From the NCBI GenBank assembly GCA_945877995.1, contig CAMDXD010000312.1, forward strand, positions 1 to 5,115: a DNA stretch of 5,115 nt, written 5' to 3'. The position numbers were made by a program, and so were the translations under genes. Origin of the DNA: Bordetella parapertussis (GTDB taxonomy: Bacteria; Pseudomonadota; Gammaproteobacteria; Burkholderiales; CAIKXV01). Shown one piece after another: positions 1-5,115 of the stretch (position 1 is the first letter of the stretch; every line of letters begins with the position of its first letter). The notes under the pieces are model-generated. The model made no database searches and was not told where the DNA came from. It saw nothing but the letters and a program-made list of their open reading frames with translations.

Positions 1-223
1 CGACGCGCGCAAGCTCGACCTGCAGCTGCTCGGCGGTGGCACCGGTGCCGAGCGCGATGGGCACGACTGGCAGTACCTGCTGCACACGCTGGGGCTCGCC
101 CCGTACGACCTGTTGATCGGCAGCCTGGCGAAGTATGCCGGGGGGGCGATCATGCTGCTGGCGGTGGCGTGGGGCGGGTGGATGCTCTGGCGGGTGCGCA
201 CCGATGGTCCGCGGCCGGAGTGA
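1..223 (+). CDS. C-terminal end of an unrecognised protein with a C-terminal membrane segment (5' end outside window)
   Basis: The reading frame begins at base 2 and runs open from the window edge to a TGA at 221-223, giving the last 73 residues of a longer protein. The first part is polar and contains a Gly-rich turn (LLGGGTGAERDG). It is followed by an amphipathic stretch (WQYLLHTLGLAPYDLLIG) and one hydrophobic segment at about residues 46-64 of the visible part (AGGAIMLLAVAWGGWMLW). The protein ends in a short charged tail, RVRTDGPRPE. Arginines directly after the hydrophobic segment suggest, by the positive-inside rule, a tail facing the cytoplasm. I do not recognise the family and assign no function. 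A run of seven G (140-146) lies just before the membrane segment; the frame reads sensibly on both sides, so I see no sign of a frameshift. The gene converges on the anbu remnant. Confidence 0.6.
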   Translation, partial: DARKLDLQLLGGGTGAERDGHDWQYLLHTLGLAPYDLLIGSLAKYAGGAIMLLAVAWGGWMLWRVRTDGPRPE

Positions 224-227
224 CCTC

Positions 228-261
228 GACGCCCGTCAGATCGATGCGCCGGAAGGGCGTC
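228..261. terminator. Inverted repeat between convergent genes, terminator-like
   Basis: A perfect 7-bp inverted repeat, GACGCCC at 228-234 and GGGCGTC at 255-261, encloses a 20-base loop. It starts 4 bases after the stop of the left-edge gene and ends in the ancestral TGA of the anbu remnant (260-262, minus strand). This is where a bidirectional terminator shared by two convergent genes would sit. There is no T-run on either side and the loop is long, so it is not a classical intrinsic terminator. Assignment as a terminator is inference from position and symmetry. Confidence 0.3.
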
Positions 262-263
262 AG

Positions 264-275
264 GCCGGATCCGGC
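264..275. repeat. 12-bp perfect palindrome GCCGGATCCGGC
   Basis: The sequence GCCGGATCCGGC reads the same on both strands. It lies 2 bases beyond the 228-261 inverted repeat and inside the last codons of the anbu remnant (encoding LPDPA). It could form a tight hairpin that adds to transcription termination, or it could be a chance product of Pro/Asp codons in GC-rich DNA. No second copy was noticed in the window. Confidence 0.25.
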
Positions 276-349
276 AGCCCGTCGAACACGCGGATGATGC
301 CCTCGTTGAATACCGAGCTCAGTCCCTCGAAGTAGGCATCGTTCGGCGG

Positions 350-352
350 CTA
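350..352 (-). other. Second in-frame amber codon in anbu remnant
   Basis: The plus-strand bases CTA read TAG on the minus strand. Anbu-like sequence precedes it (SLKVDFRRR). The same frame then continues with PPNDAYFEGLSSVFNEG and ends in FDGLPDPA and a TGA at 260-262, which fits the family's usual C-terminal tail (an acidic D-x-YF motif followed by an amphipathic helix and a Pro-rich end). It therefore removes about 29 residues from any product reaching this point. Confidence 0.7.
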
Positions 353-724
353 GCGGCGCCGGAAGTCCACCTTCAGGCTGTCGTGCCGGTAGATCAGCAG
401 GTCGATCGGCATGCCGACGGTGACGTTGCTGCGCAGGGCCGAGGCGAACGAGATCAGCGCGCACTTGGCGGCCTTGCCGAGCGGGGTCTCTGCGGTCACC
501 ACCCGGTCGAGCATGGGCTTGCCGTACTTCACCTCGCCGATCTGGAAGTAGGGCGTCTCGCGCGTGGATTCGACGAAGTTGCCGGCGGCATAGATATTGA
601 ACAGGCGCGGTTCCTCGCCGGCGATCTGGCCGCCGAGGATCAGCGACAGCACGAACTCGTAGCCGAAGCTGCGCAGCGCCTCGCTGTCGAGGCGGTGCAC
701 TTCGCGCACCGTGTCGCCCACCAG

Positions 725-727
725 CTA
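725..727 (-). other. First in-frame amber codon in anbu remnant
   Basis: The plus-strand bases CTA read TAG on the minus strand. The codons before (LFNFA) and after (LVGDTVREV) are both Anbu-like and in the same frame, so this is a nonsense change and not a frameshift. A single substitution from a sense codon such as CAG or TAC would produce it; the ancestral residue cannot be told from this sequence alone. Confidence 0.8.
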
Positions 728-962
728 CGCGAAATTGAACAGGCTGGTCGCGTTCCAGAGGTTCGGCTGGCTGGTCGCCTGTAGCCGTTCGTTGAGCAGG
801 CTGACCACCTTTTGCGTGATCGCGAGGTTGCCGGACACCAGCAGCACGATCACCCAGTCGCCGGGCCGCTCCCAGACCGACATCTTCGGCACCACCGCGA
901 TATTAAGGGTCAAGCGGATCGCGCGCACGCCTCCGGTCCTGATGGATGCGCGGATTTCACCG

Positions 963-968
963 TATTCT
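963..968 (+). promoter_or_regulatory. Possible -10 element TATTCT close to the DUF72 start
   Basis: TATTCT matches 4 of 6 bases of the sigma-70 -10 consensus. A transcript starting 7 bases downstream would begin at the A of the ATG at 975, so the message would be leaderless or nearly so. No convincing -35 box lies 16-18 bp upstream and no Shine-Dalgarno sequence precedes the ATG. This is a weak, position-based suggestion. Confidence 0.2.
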
Positions 969-974
969 TCCGCA

Positions 975-2036
975 ATGACTTCCGGAGTGTCGCAACTGGA
1001 TCTGTTCGGTCAGCCGGTCCCGGCCGCAGCTGAGGGGGGCAGCACCGGGCTGCGCACCGCGCGCCCGGCCGGCGGTCTCGGCCCGGCACCGGCATCGCCG
1101 GCATTGATCGAACTTGGCGGCTCGCTGCCGCCAGCGCTCTACCTCGGCACCTCGTCCTGGTCGTTCCCGGGCTGGGCCGGCCTGGTCTACGACCGCAGCG
1201 CAGACCCGTCCAGGCTGTCGCGCGACGGACTTGTCGCGTATGCGCGCCATCCCGTGCTGCGTGCGGTGGGCATCGACCGCACCTTTTATTCGCCGCTGCC
1301 GGCAGCAGCGTTCGCGCGCCATGCTGCGCAGGTGCCGGACCATTTCCGCTTCCTGGTCAAGGCGCCGTCGGCCTGCACCAGTGCCGTCGTGCGCAGCGAA
1401 GGTGCATTGCCGGCGACCAACGATCAGTTCCTGGACGAGCGCGTGGCCATCGACCAGTTCGTTCGGCCCGCACTCGAGGGCCTTGGCCGGAAGGCGGGCC
1501 CGCTGGTGTTCCAGTTCTCTCCACTGGGCCGGGCATGGACGCGCGTGCCACAGCGCTTCGCCGATGCCCTCGACGGGTTCCTCGGCGCGGTGCGCGCTGA
1601 AGAGCCCGATGCGCTGCTGGCGGTCGAGGTGCGCGATCCGGAGGTGCTCGAGCCGGCGTTTTTCGCCGCCCTCGCCGGGCATCGCGTCCGCTACTGCATC
1701 GGCGTGCATGCCCGTATGCCATCGGTGCAGGAGCAGGCGCAACGAGCCCGGCGGGTCGGGCCCGGCGCGCTGGTCGTGCGCTGGAACCTGCATTCCGGGT
1801 TCGGCTATGACGAGGCAAAGGCGCGCTATGAACCGTTCGACCGCCTGGTCGACGAAGACCCAGTGGCGCGGACGGCGCTGGCGGCGCTGGCCTTCGAGAC
1901 CCTGGGCGCGGGCGAGTCCGTGTACGTCATCGCGAACAACAAGGCCGAGGGCTCGGCGCCGTTGACGCTCACCCGGCTGGCCGAAGCGGTGCGCGGGCGC
2001 TTTCAGGCCGGAGTCACGGCAGGGCCGGTGGGATAA
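975..2036 (+). CDS. DUF72 / YecE-family TIM-barrel protein
   Basis: This 353-residue soluble protein belongs to the DUF72 family (PF01904, COG1801, E. coli YecE type), which has a TIM-barrel fold and no firmly established reaction. Family marks are the first strand and loop YLGTSSWSFPGWAGLVYD (residues 56-73), the GIDRTFYSPLP block (99-109) matching the usual E-x-N-x-TFY motif, FRFLVKAPSACTS (124-136), PLVFQFSP (176-183), AVEVRDPEVL (216-225), and a late VVRWNLHSGFGY block (267-278). Residues 12-50 are a Gly/Ala/Pro-rich linker without motifs. I see no signal peptide or membrane segment. The ATG at 975 is preferred because the protein then opens with QLDLFGQP, common at the start of such proteins. 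An in-frame ATG at 942 would add 11 residues, and anything further upstream runs over the anbu remnant on the opposite strand. No clear ribosome binding site precedes either start. The stop lies 7 bp before relA, so cotranscription is plausible. Family assignment is secure; function is unknown. Confidence 0.92.
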   Translation: MTSGVSQLDLFGQPVPAAAEGGSTGLRTARPAGGLGPAPASPALIELGGSLPPALYLGTSSWSFPGWAGLVYDRSADPSRLSRDGLVAYARHPVLRAVGIDRTFYSPLPAAAFARHAAQVPDHFRFLVKAPSACTSAVVRSEGALPATNDQFLDERVAIDQFVRPALEGLGRKAGPLVFQFSPLGRAWTRVPQRFADALDGFLGAVRAEEPDALLAVEVRDPEVLEPAFFAALAGHRVRYCIGVHARMPSVQEQAQRARRVGPGALVVRWNLHSGFGYDEAKARYEPFDRLVDEDPVARTALAALAFETLGAGESVYVIANNKAEGSAPLTLTRLAEAVRGRFQAGVTAGPVG

Positions 2037-2037
2037 T
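2029..2037 (+). promoter_or_regulatory. relA: Extended -10-like element TGGGATAAT just before relA
   Basis: TG at 2029-2030, one spacer base, then GATAAT at 2032-2037 fits the extended -10 pattern TGnTATAAT with one mismatch. It overlaps the stop codon of the DUF72 gene (TAA at 2034-2036). A start point 7 bases after the element falls on position 2044, the A of the relA ATG, so a transcript from here would be leaderless. No good -35 box is seen, which extended -10 promoters can tolerate. The GGTGGGA at 2027-2033 could alternatively act as a weak ribosome binding site on a DUF72-relA message. Confidence 0.3.
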
Positions 2038-2043
2038 CGCAGC

Positions 2044-4311
2044 ATGGGCACCGACGAACTGACACCGCCACCCCAATCGACGACCGACGACTGGGCGCTG
2101 CACGCCGCGGCCCTGCTGCGCGAGCAGGGCCGTCTGGCTGCGATCCCTGGCGCGCAGATCGAGGCGGCGCTGGCCTGGGCCGGGTTGCGCTATGGCGACC
2201 TGCGGCTGCCGGTCGGCACGCTCAGGTCGGCGGCCGCGCTCGATGTCGCCCAGGTGCTTGCCACGATCGGCGCCGATCCGGCGAGCCGCATGGCGGCGCT
2301 GCTTGCCTGGCTGCCGCTCGACGCCGGCAACGCGCGCGAGGCGCTGCGCCAGCGTGCCGGCGCCGAGGTGGCGGCACTGGTCGACGGAACGGCCCGCCTC
2401 GATTCGATCCAGACCCTGTCCGAGGTGGGCGAGGCCGGCACTACGCCCGCCCAGCAGGAGTCGCTGCGCAAGATGCTACTGGCGATGGTGCAGGACATCC
2501 GTACCGTGCTGATCAAGCTGGCCCAGGAACTGGTGACCCTGCGCGCGCTCATCCGGCATCCCGACGAGGCACTGCGCCAGCGCCATGCTCGGGTGACGCT
2601 CGACCTGTTCGCGCCGCTGGCCAACCGGCTGGGTATCTGGCAGCTCAAGTGGGAGTTGGAAGACCTCGCCTTCCGGTTGTCGGATCCGGTCACCTACAAG
2701 CACATCGCGAAGCTGCTCGACGAGAAGCGCGTGGCGCGCCAGCAGATGATCGATGAGGTGATGCGCATCCTGCGCGCGGATCTCGCGGCTGCCGGCATCG
2801 CCGCCCAGGTGACCGGCAGGCCGAAGCACATCTACAGTATCTGGCGCAAGATGGGCCGCAAGGGTGTCGAGTTCGGCGAACTGTACGATGTGTTCGGCGT
2901 GCGCGTGCTGGTCGACGAGTTGAAAGACTGTTACGCCGCGCTCGGGCTGGTGCACAACCGCTGGACGCCGGTGCCGAAGGAATTCGACGACTACATCGCC
3001 AAGCCCAAGGGCAACGACTACCGGTCGCTGCACACCGCCGTCATCGGTCCCGGCGACCGGGCGGTCGAGGTCCAGATCCGCACCCAAGCCATGCACCAGC
3101 ATGCCGAGCTGGGCGTGGCCGCGCACTGGGCCTACAAGGAGGCCGGCAGCAAGGCCGCCGGCAGCGCCTACGACCAGCGCATCGCATGGCTGCGGCGCGT
3201 GCTCGACTGGCGCGACACCATCGCGCAGCAGGGTGGGCAAGCGATGGGCCAGGCCGTCGATGCAGCCCCGGCAACCGACGAACCTGCCGAATCGCTCGGC
3301 GAGCGCTTCAAGACCGAGCTGTTCAGCGACGTCGTCTATGCGTTGTCCCCGCAGGGAAGGGTGGTCGACCTGCCGGCCGGCAGCACGCCGGTCGACTTCG
3401 CCTATGCACTGCATACCGAGATCGGCCACCGCTGCCGCGGCGCGAAGGTCGACGGTGCGATCGTACCGCTCAGCTTCGCGCTGGCCAATGGCCAGACGGT
3501 CGAGATCATCACCACGCGCGAGGGCGGCCCGTCGCGCGACTGGCTCAACCCGCAGCTCGGCTTCACCCGCAGCTCGCGGGCGCGCAACAAGGTGCGGCAG
3601 TGGTTCAATGCCCAGAACCTCGCGGCCAGCATCTCGCAGGGCCGGGCCCTCGTCGAGCGCGAACTGCAGCGGCTGGGCATCGGCTCCTACAACCTCGAGC
3701 AGTTGCCGGGCCGCCTCGGCCTGGGAAAGCTCGAAGATACGTTCGCAGCCATCGCGCGCGGCGAGATCAACCAGCGCCAGTTGCAGGTGGCGCTGCGCGA
3801 GCCGGCGCTCGACGCCGGTCAGCCGTACGAGGCGCCCGACGTGGTACCGATCGCGCGCCGGTCCGAGGCCGGCAGCAGCGCACGCGGCATCCTGGTGGTC
3901 GGGGTCGACAAGCTGCTCACCGTGCTGGCGAAGTGCTGCAAGCCGGCACCACCCGATCCGATCATCGGGTTCGTCTCGCGCGGCAGGGGCGTCACCGTGC
4001 ACCGGCGCGACTGCCCGAACGTGAGCCGCATGCCCCAGGAACGAATGATCGAGTCCGGCTGGGGCCGTCCGGATGGCGAGCGCTTCGCGGTCGACCTGGA
4101 AGTGCTCGCCCATGACCGGCAGGGGCTGCTGCGCGACATCTCCGAGCTGCTGTCGCGCGAGAAGGTGAACGTCACCGCGACCCAGACTGCGTCGCGCAGC
4201 GACACCGCGCACATGATGTTCACCGTCGAGGTGCTGGATGTCGCGCAGGTACAGCGGCTGCTGGCGGCGATCGGCGAGGTCAAGGGCGTGATCCGCGTAC
4301 GGCGCCGCTGA
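2044..4311 (+). CDS. relA: RelA-type (p)ppGpp synthetase (GTP pyrophosphokinase), stringent response
   Basis: This long RelA/SpoT homologue (755 residues; E. coli RelA has 744) transfers pyrophosphate from ATP to GTP or GDP, making (p)ppGpp on ribosomes stalled with uncharged tRNA. The N-terminal region (about 20-200) occupies the hydrolase position but lacks the HD and ED metal-binding motifs, as in synthetase-only RelA. It retains helices such as MLLAMVQDIRTVLIKLA and FAPLANRLGIWQLKWELEDLAF. The synthetase domain (about 255-365) has RPKHIYSIWRKM (259-270), ELYDVFGVRV with the Mg-binding Asp (279-288), the acidic EFDD motif (313-316) typical of monofunctional RelA, the G-loop YRSLHT (326-331), VEVQIRT (341-347) and AELGVAAHWAYKE (354-366). 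The TGS domain (about 428-490) includes GHRC (461-464), the tRNA-end contact region. A helical domain follows. The zinc-finger/CC domain has Cys631, Cys632, His653 and Cys657. The C-terminal ACT/RRM domain spans about 681-755. The ATG at 2044 is the only sensible start; the next Met is residue 83. A separate SpoT or Rel hydrolase is expected elsewhere in the genome. Confidence 0.97.
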   Translation: MGTDELTPPPQSTTDDWALHAAALLREQGRLAAIPGAQIEAALAWAGLRYGDLRLPVGTLRSAAALDVAQVLATIGADPASRMAALLAWLPLDAGNAREALRQRAGAEVAALVDGTARLDSIQTLSEVGEAGTTPAQQESLRKMLLAMVQDIRTVLIKLAQELVTLRALIRHPDEALRQRHARVTLDLFAPLANRLGIWQLKWELEDLAFRLSDPVTYKHIAKLLDEKRVARQQMIDEVMRILRADLAAAGIAAQVTGRPKHIYSIWRKMGRKGVEFGELYDVFGVRVLVDELKDCYAALGLVHNRWTPVPKEFDDYIAKPKGNDYRSLHTAVIGPGDRAVEVQIRTQAMHQHAELGVAAHWAYKEAGSKAAGSAYDQRIAWLRRVLDWRDTIAQQGGQAMGQAVDAAPATDEPAESLGERFKTELFSDVVYALSPQGRVVDLPAGSTPVDFAYALHTEIGHRCRGAKVDGAIVPLSFALANGQTVEIITTREGGPSRDWLNPQLGFTRSSRARNKVRQWFNAQNLAASISQGRALVERELQRLGIGSYNLEQLPGRLGLGKLEDTFAAIARGEINQRQLQVALREPALDAGQPYEAPDVVPIARRSEAGSSARGILVVGVDKLLTVLAKCCKPAPPDPIIGFVSRGRGVTVHRRDCPNVSRMPQERMIESGWGRPDGERFAVDLEVLAHDRQGLLRDISELLSREKVNVTATQTASRSDTAHMMFTVEVLDVAQVQRLLAAIGEVKGVIRVRRR

Positions 4312-4327
4312 ACCGGACGCGGCTTCC

Positions 4328-5115
4328 TCAGAAACCGTGTTCGCCGAGCCATGCCTGCAGCGGAACTGACCATAGCCGTCCACCGACGCGCAGCAGGCTG
4401 TGGCCGTCCGGGGCGGGCACGGACTCGGTGCCGACGAAACGTGCCGGGCTGCCGCCCGCGGCAAAGGCCGCATGCCAGCGCTGCGGGGCGTCCGGTCCCC
4501 AGAAGAGGTCGTTGGGCGCGTACAGCCAGAGGCTGGGCAGGCGGTTGGTGCGGCCCCATTCGGACATCAGCGACTCTATCCGCTGTGGCTCGCACATCCG
4601 CCCCTTCGATGTGGGGGAGCCGCCGGAACCGCCTGAAAAGTTGATGCAGCCGATCACGCCGGGCAGGTTTGCCGAGCAGGCCGCGATCGTCGCGAGGCCA
4701 CCCACCGACTGGCCCGAGAGCAGGATTCGATCGGCGCGCGCCCATGGTTGCTCACGAACCCAGGCCACGGCAGATGCGATCGCCTCGGCCGCAGGCCCGG
4801 CCGTACGCCGCGGCTCCGGGCGCGACATGCACTCGCCCCATTCGTTGTAGCGGGCGCCGGAATCTTCGCGGTCCGGCCCGCCGGTAACCCCGTACCCAGG
4901 ACGGATCGGCGCGACCACTGCATAGCCGCGTCGCATCCAGTATCGCGCATGGCCGTGCAGCACGGGACTGACGAGCGCGCGGCGCTCGGCATCGGAGCCT
5001 GCGCGGCCGTGCGAAAACACCAGCACCGGAAACGGACCGTCTCCCGGCGGGCGAAACACCTCGGTGGCCATCGTCGTGTTGCCCGGCAGGGCTACGCGCA
5101 CGACCTCCGGTACCA
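4328..5115 (-). CDS. Alpha/beta hydrolase, dienelactone-hydrolase/peptidase-like (5' end outside window)
   Basis: The minus-strand frame is open from the right edge to a TGA at 4328-4330. Counting from the GTG at 5099-5101, 257 residues are visible, and four more in-frame codons (VPEV) precede them, so the true start and any signal peptide probably lie outside the window. The fold signature is strong: FPVLVFSHGRAG (24-35, strand plus oxyanion-hole HG), RGYAVVAPIRPGYG (58-71), the nucleophile elbow GQSVGG with Ser132, LWLYAPNDLFWG with acid Asp198, and PDGHSLL with His234. The triad is therefore complete and an active serine hydrolase is expected. The order and spacing resemble dienelactone hydrolase or acyl-peptidase-like members, but substrate cannot be read from the sequence. 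Four Cys (91, 142, 152, 170) would allow disulfides if exported; this is speculation. The gene converges on relA with 16 bp between stops, so it is not in its operon. Confidence 0.85.
   Translation of the reverse strand, partial: VPEVVRVALPGNTTMATEVFRPPGDGPFPVLVFSHGRAGSDAERRALVSPVLHGHARYWMRRGYAVVAPIRPGYGVTGGPDREDSGARYNEWGECMSRPEPRRTAGPAAEAIASAVAWVREQPWARADRILLSGQSVGGLATIAACSANLPGVIGCINFSGGSGGSPTSKGRMCEPQRIESLMSEWGRTNRLPSLWLYAPNDLFWGPDAPQRWHAAFAAGGSPARFVGTESVPAPDGHSLLRVGGRLWSVPLQAWLGEHGF

Larger units (their letters stand above)
260..928 (-). pseudogene. anbu: Broken anbu (proteasome/HslV-like ancestral beta subunit), two in-frame amber codons and missing N-terminus
   Basis: Anbu (COG3484) is a bacterial self-compartmentalising Ntn-hydrolase related to the 20S proteasome and HslV. 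One minus-strand frame carries Anbu-like sequence from about 904 to a TGA at 260-262. Recognisable blocks in order are PKMSVWERPGDWVIVLL, SGNLAITQKVVSLL, LVGDTVREVHRLD, ILGGQIAGEEPRLF, IYAAGNFVEST, PYFQIGEVKYGKPMLDRV, TPLGKAAKCALISF, LRSNVTVGMPIDLLIYRHD and a C-terminus ending FDGLPDPA. The frame is interrupted by TAG at 725-727 (between LFNFA and LVGDT) and by TAG at 350-352 (between DFRRR and PPNDAYF), with no shift of frame at either. From 904 to the end there are 214 codons. Normal family members have about 240 residues, so roughly 26 are missing at the start. That missing part would hold Thr/Ser1 and the SD-x-RTNAGVD segment. The Lys33 equivalent remains (PKM, codon 884-886). Residues before NIAVVPK (from the GTG at 926-928) do not look like Anbu, and neither other minus frame upstream restores it. 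I infer a decayed, catalytically dead gene. Sequencing error could explain one stop but not the lost start. Confidence 0.85.

Noticed and set aside
140..146. Run of seven G in the left-edge gene as a phase-variation tract
   Set aside because: It is short, and the frame reads sensibly into a membrane segment and a stop. One such run is not unusual in GC-rich DNA and no second allele is visible.
725..928. The N-terminal piece of the anbu remnant as an independent small gene
   Set aside because: It has no ATG or ribosome binding site, its sequence is the middle of the Anbu fold, and it continues in the same frame past the amber codon into the rest of Anbu.
711..974. Upstream extension of the DUF72 frame to a start at 711
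   Set aside because: This part is antisense to the Anbu-like sequence, is not DUF72-like, and family similarity begins only with the QLDLF segment after the ATG at 975.
957..2051. A 364-codon open frame on the minus strand opposite the DUF72 gene
   Set aside because: It is the mirror of a conserved coding region, has low-complexity Arg/Ala/Gly-rich content and no known motif.
3143..3168. Near-repeat GGCCGGCAGC...GCCGCCGGCAGC within relA
   Set aside because: It encodes an Ala/Gly/Ser linker (AGSKAAGSA) after the synthetase domain, and codon bias explains the similarity.
4304..4323. Possible hairpin GCCGC/GCGGC between relA and the convergent hydrolase
   Set aside because: The stem is only 5 bp with a 10-base loop and no T-run. 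Such pairings are expected by chance in this base composition, so it is not called a terminator.
2476..4473. A 665-codon open frame on the minus strand opposite relA
   Set aside because: It is antisense to a conserved, full-length RelA with all family motifs. Its translation shows no recognisable domain and is rich in Arg, Ala, Leu and Val, as expected for a shadow frame in GC-rich coding DNA.

Overview
This is a strongly GC-rich bacterial window of about 5.1 kb. Codon third positions are dominated by G and C. The gene content (a RelA-type stringent-response enzyme with an acidic EFDD synthetase motif, a YecE/DUF72 protein and a remnant of the proteasome-like protein Anbu) suggests a proteobacterium, most likely a betaproteobacterium. 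That placement is an inference from protein style; no rRNA or other phylogenetic marker is present.

Layout from left to right: (1) positions 1-223, plus strand, the last 73 codons of an unrecognised protein with one C-terminal membrane segment. (2) A short convergent gap with an inverted repeat at 228-261. (3) Positions 260-928, minus strand, a broken anbu gene. Its homology is continuous through two in-frame TAG codons (725-727 and 350-352), and the N-terminal segment that should carry the Thr1 nucleophile is absent. (4) 975-2036, plus strand, a complete DUF72/YecE-family TIM-barrel protein. (5) 2044-4311, plus strand, a complete relA-type (p)ppGpp synthetase, 7 bp after the DUF72 stop. (6) 4328-5115, minus strand, a serine alpha/beta hydrolase with a full Ser-Asp-His triad. 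It converges on relA with 16 bp between the stop codons, and its 5' end is cut by the window edge.

The only clear pathway assignment is RelA: ribosome-associated synthesis of (p)ppGpp during amino-acid starvation. The DUF72 gene is packed directly upstream and may be cotranscribed with it, but an extended -10-like element just before the relA ATG could also give relA its own, possibly leaderless, promoter. The hydrolase and the left-edge membrane protein have no visible functional link to the others.

I see no mobile element, CRISPR array, RNA gene or clear new system. The most unusual element is the decaying anbu locus, in which both internal stops are amber and the rest of the reading frame, including the C-terminus, is well preserved.
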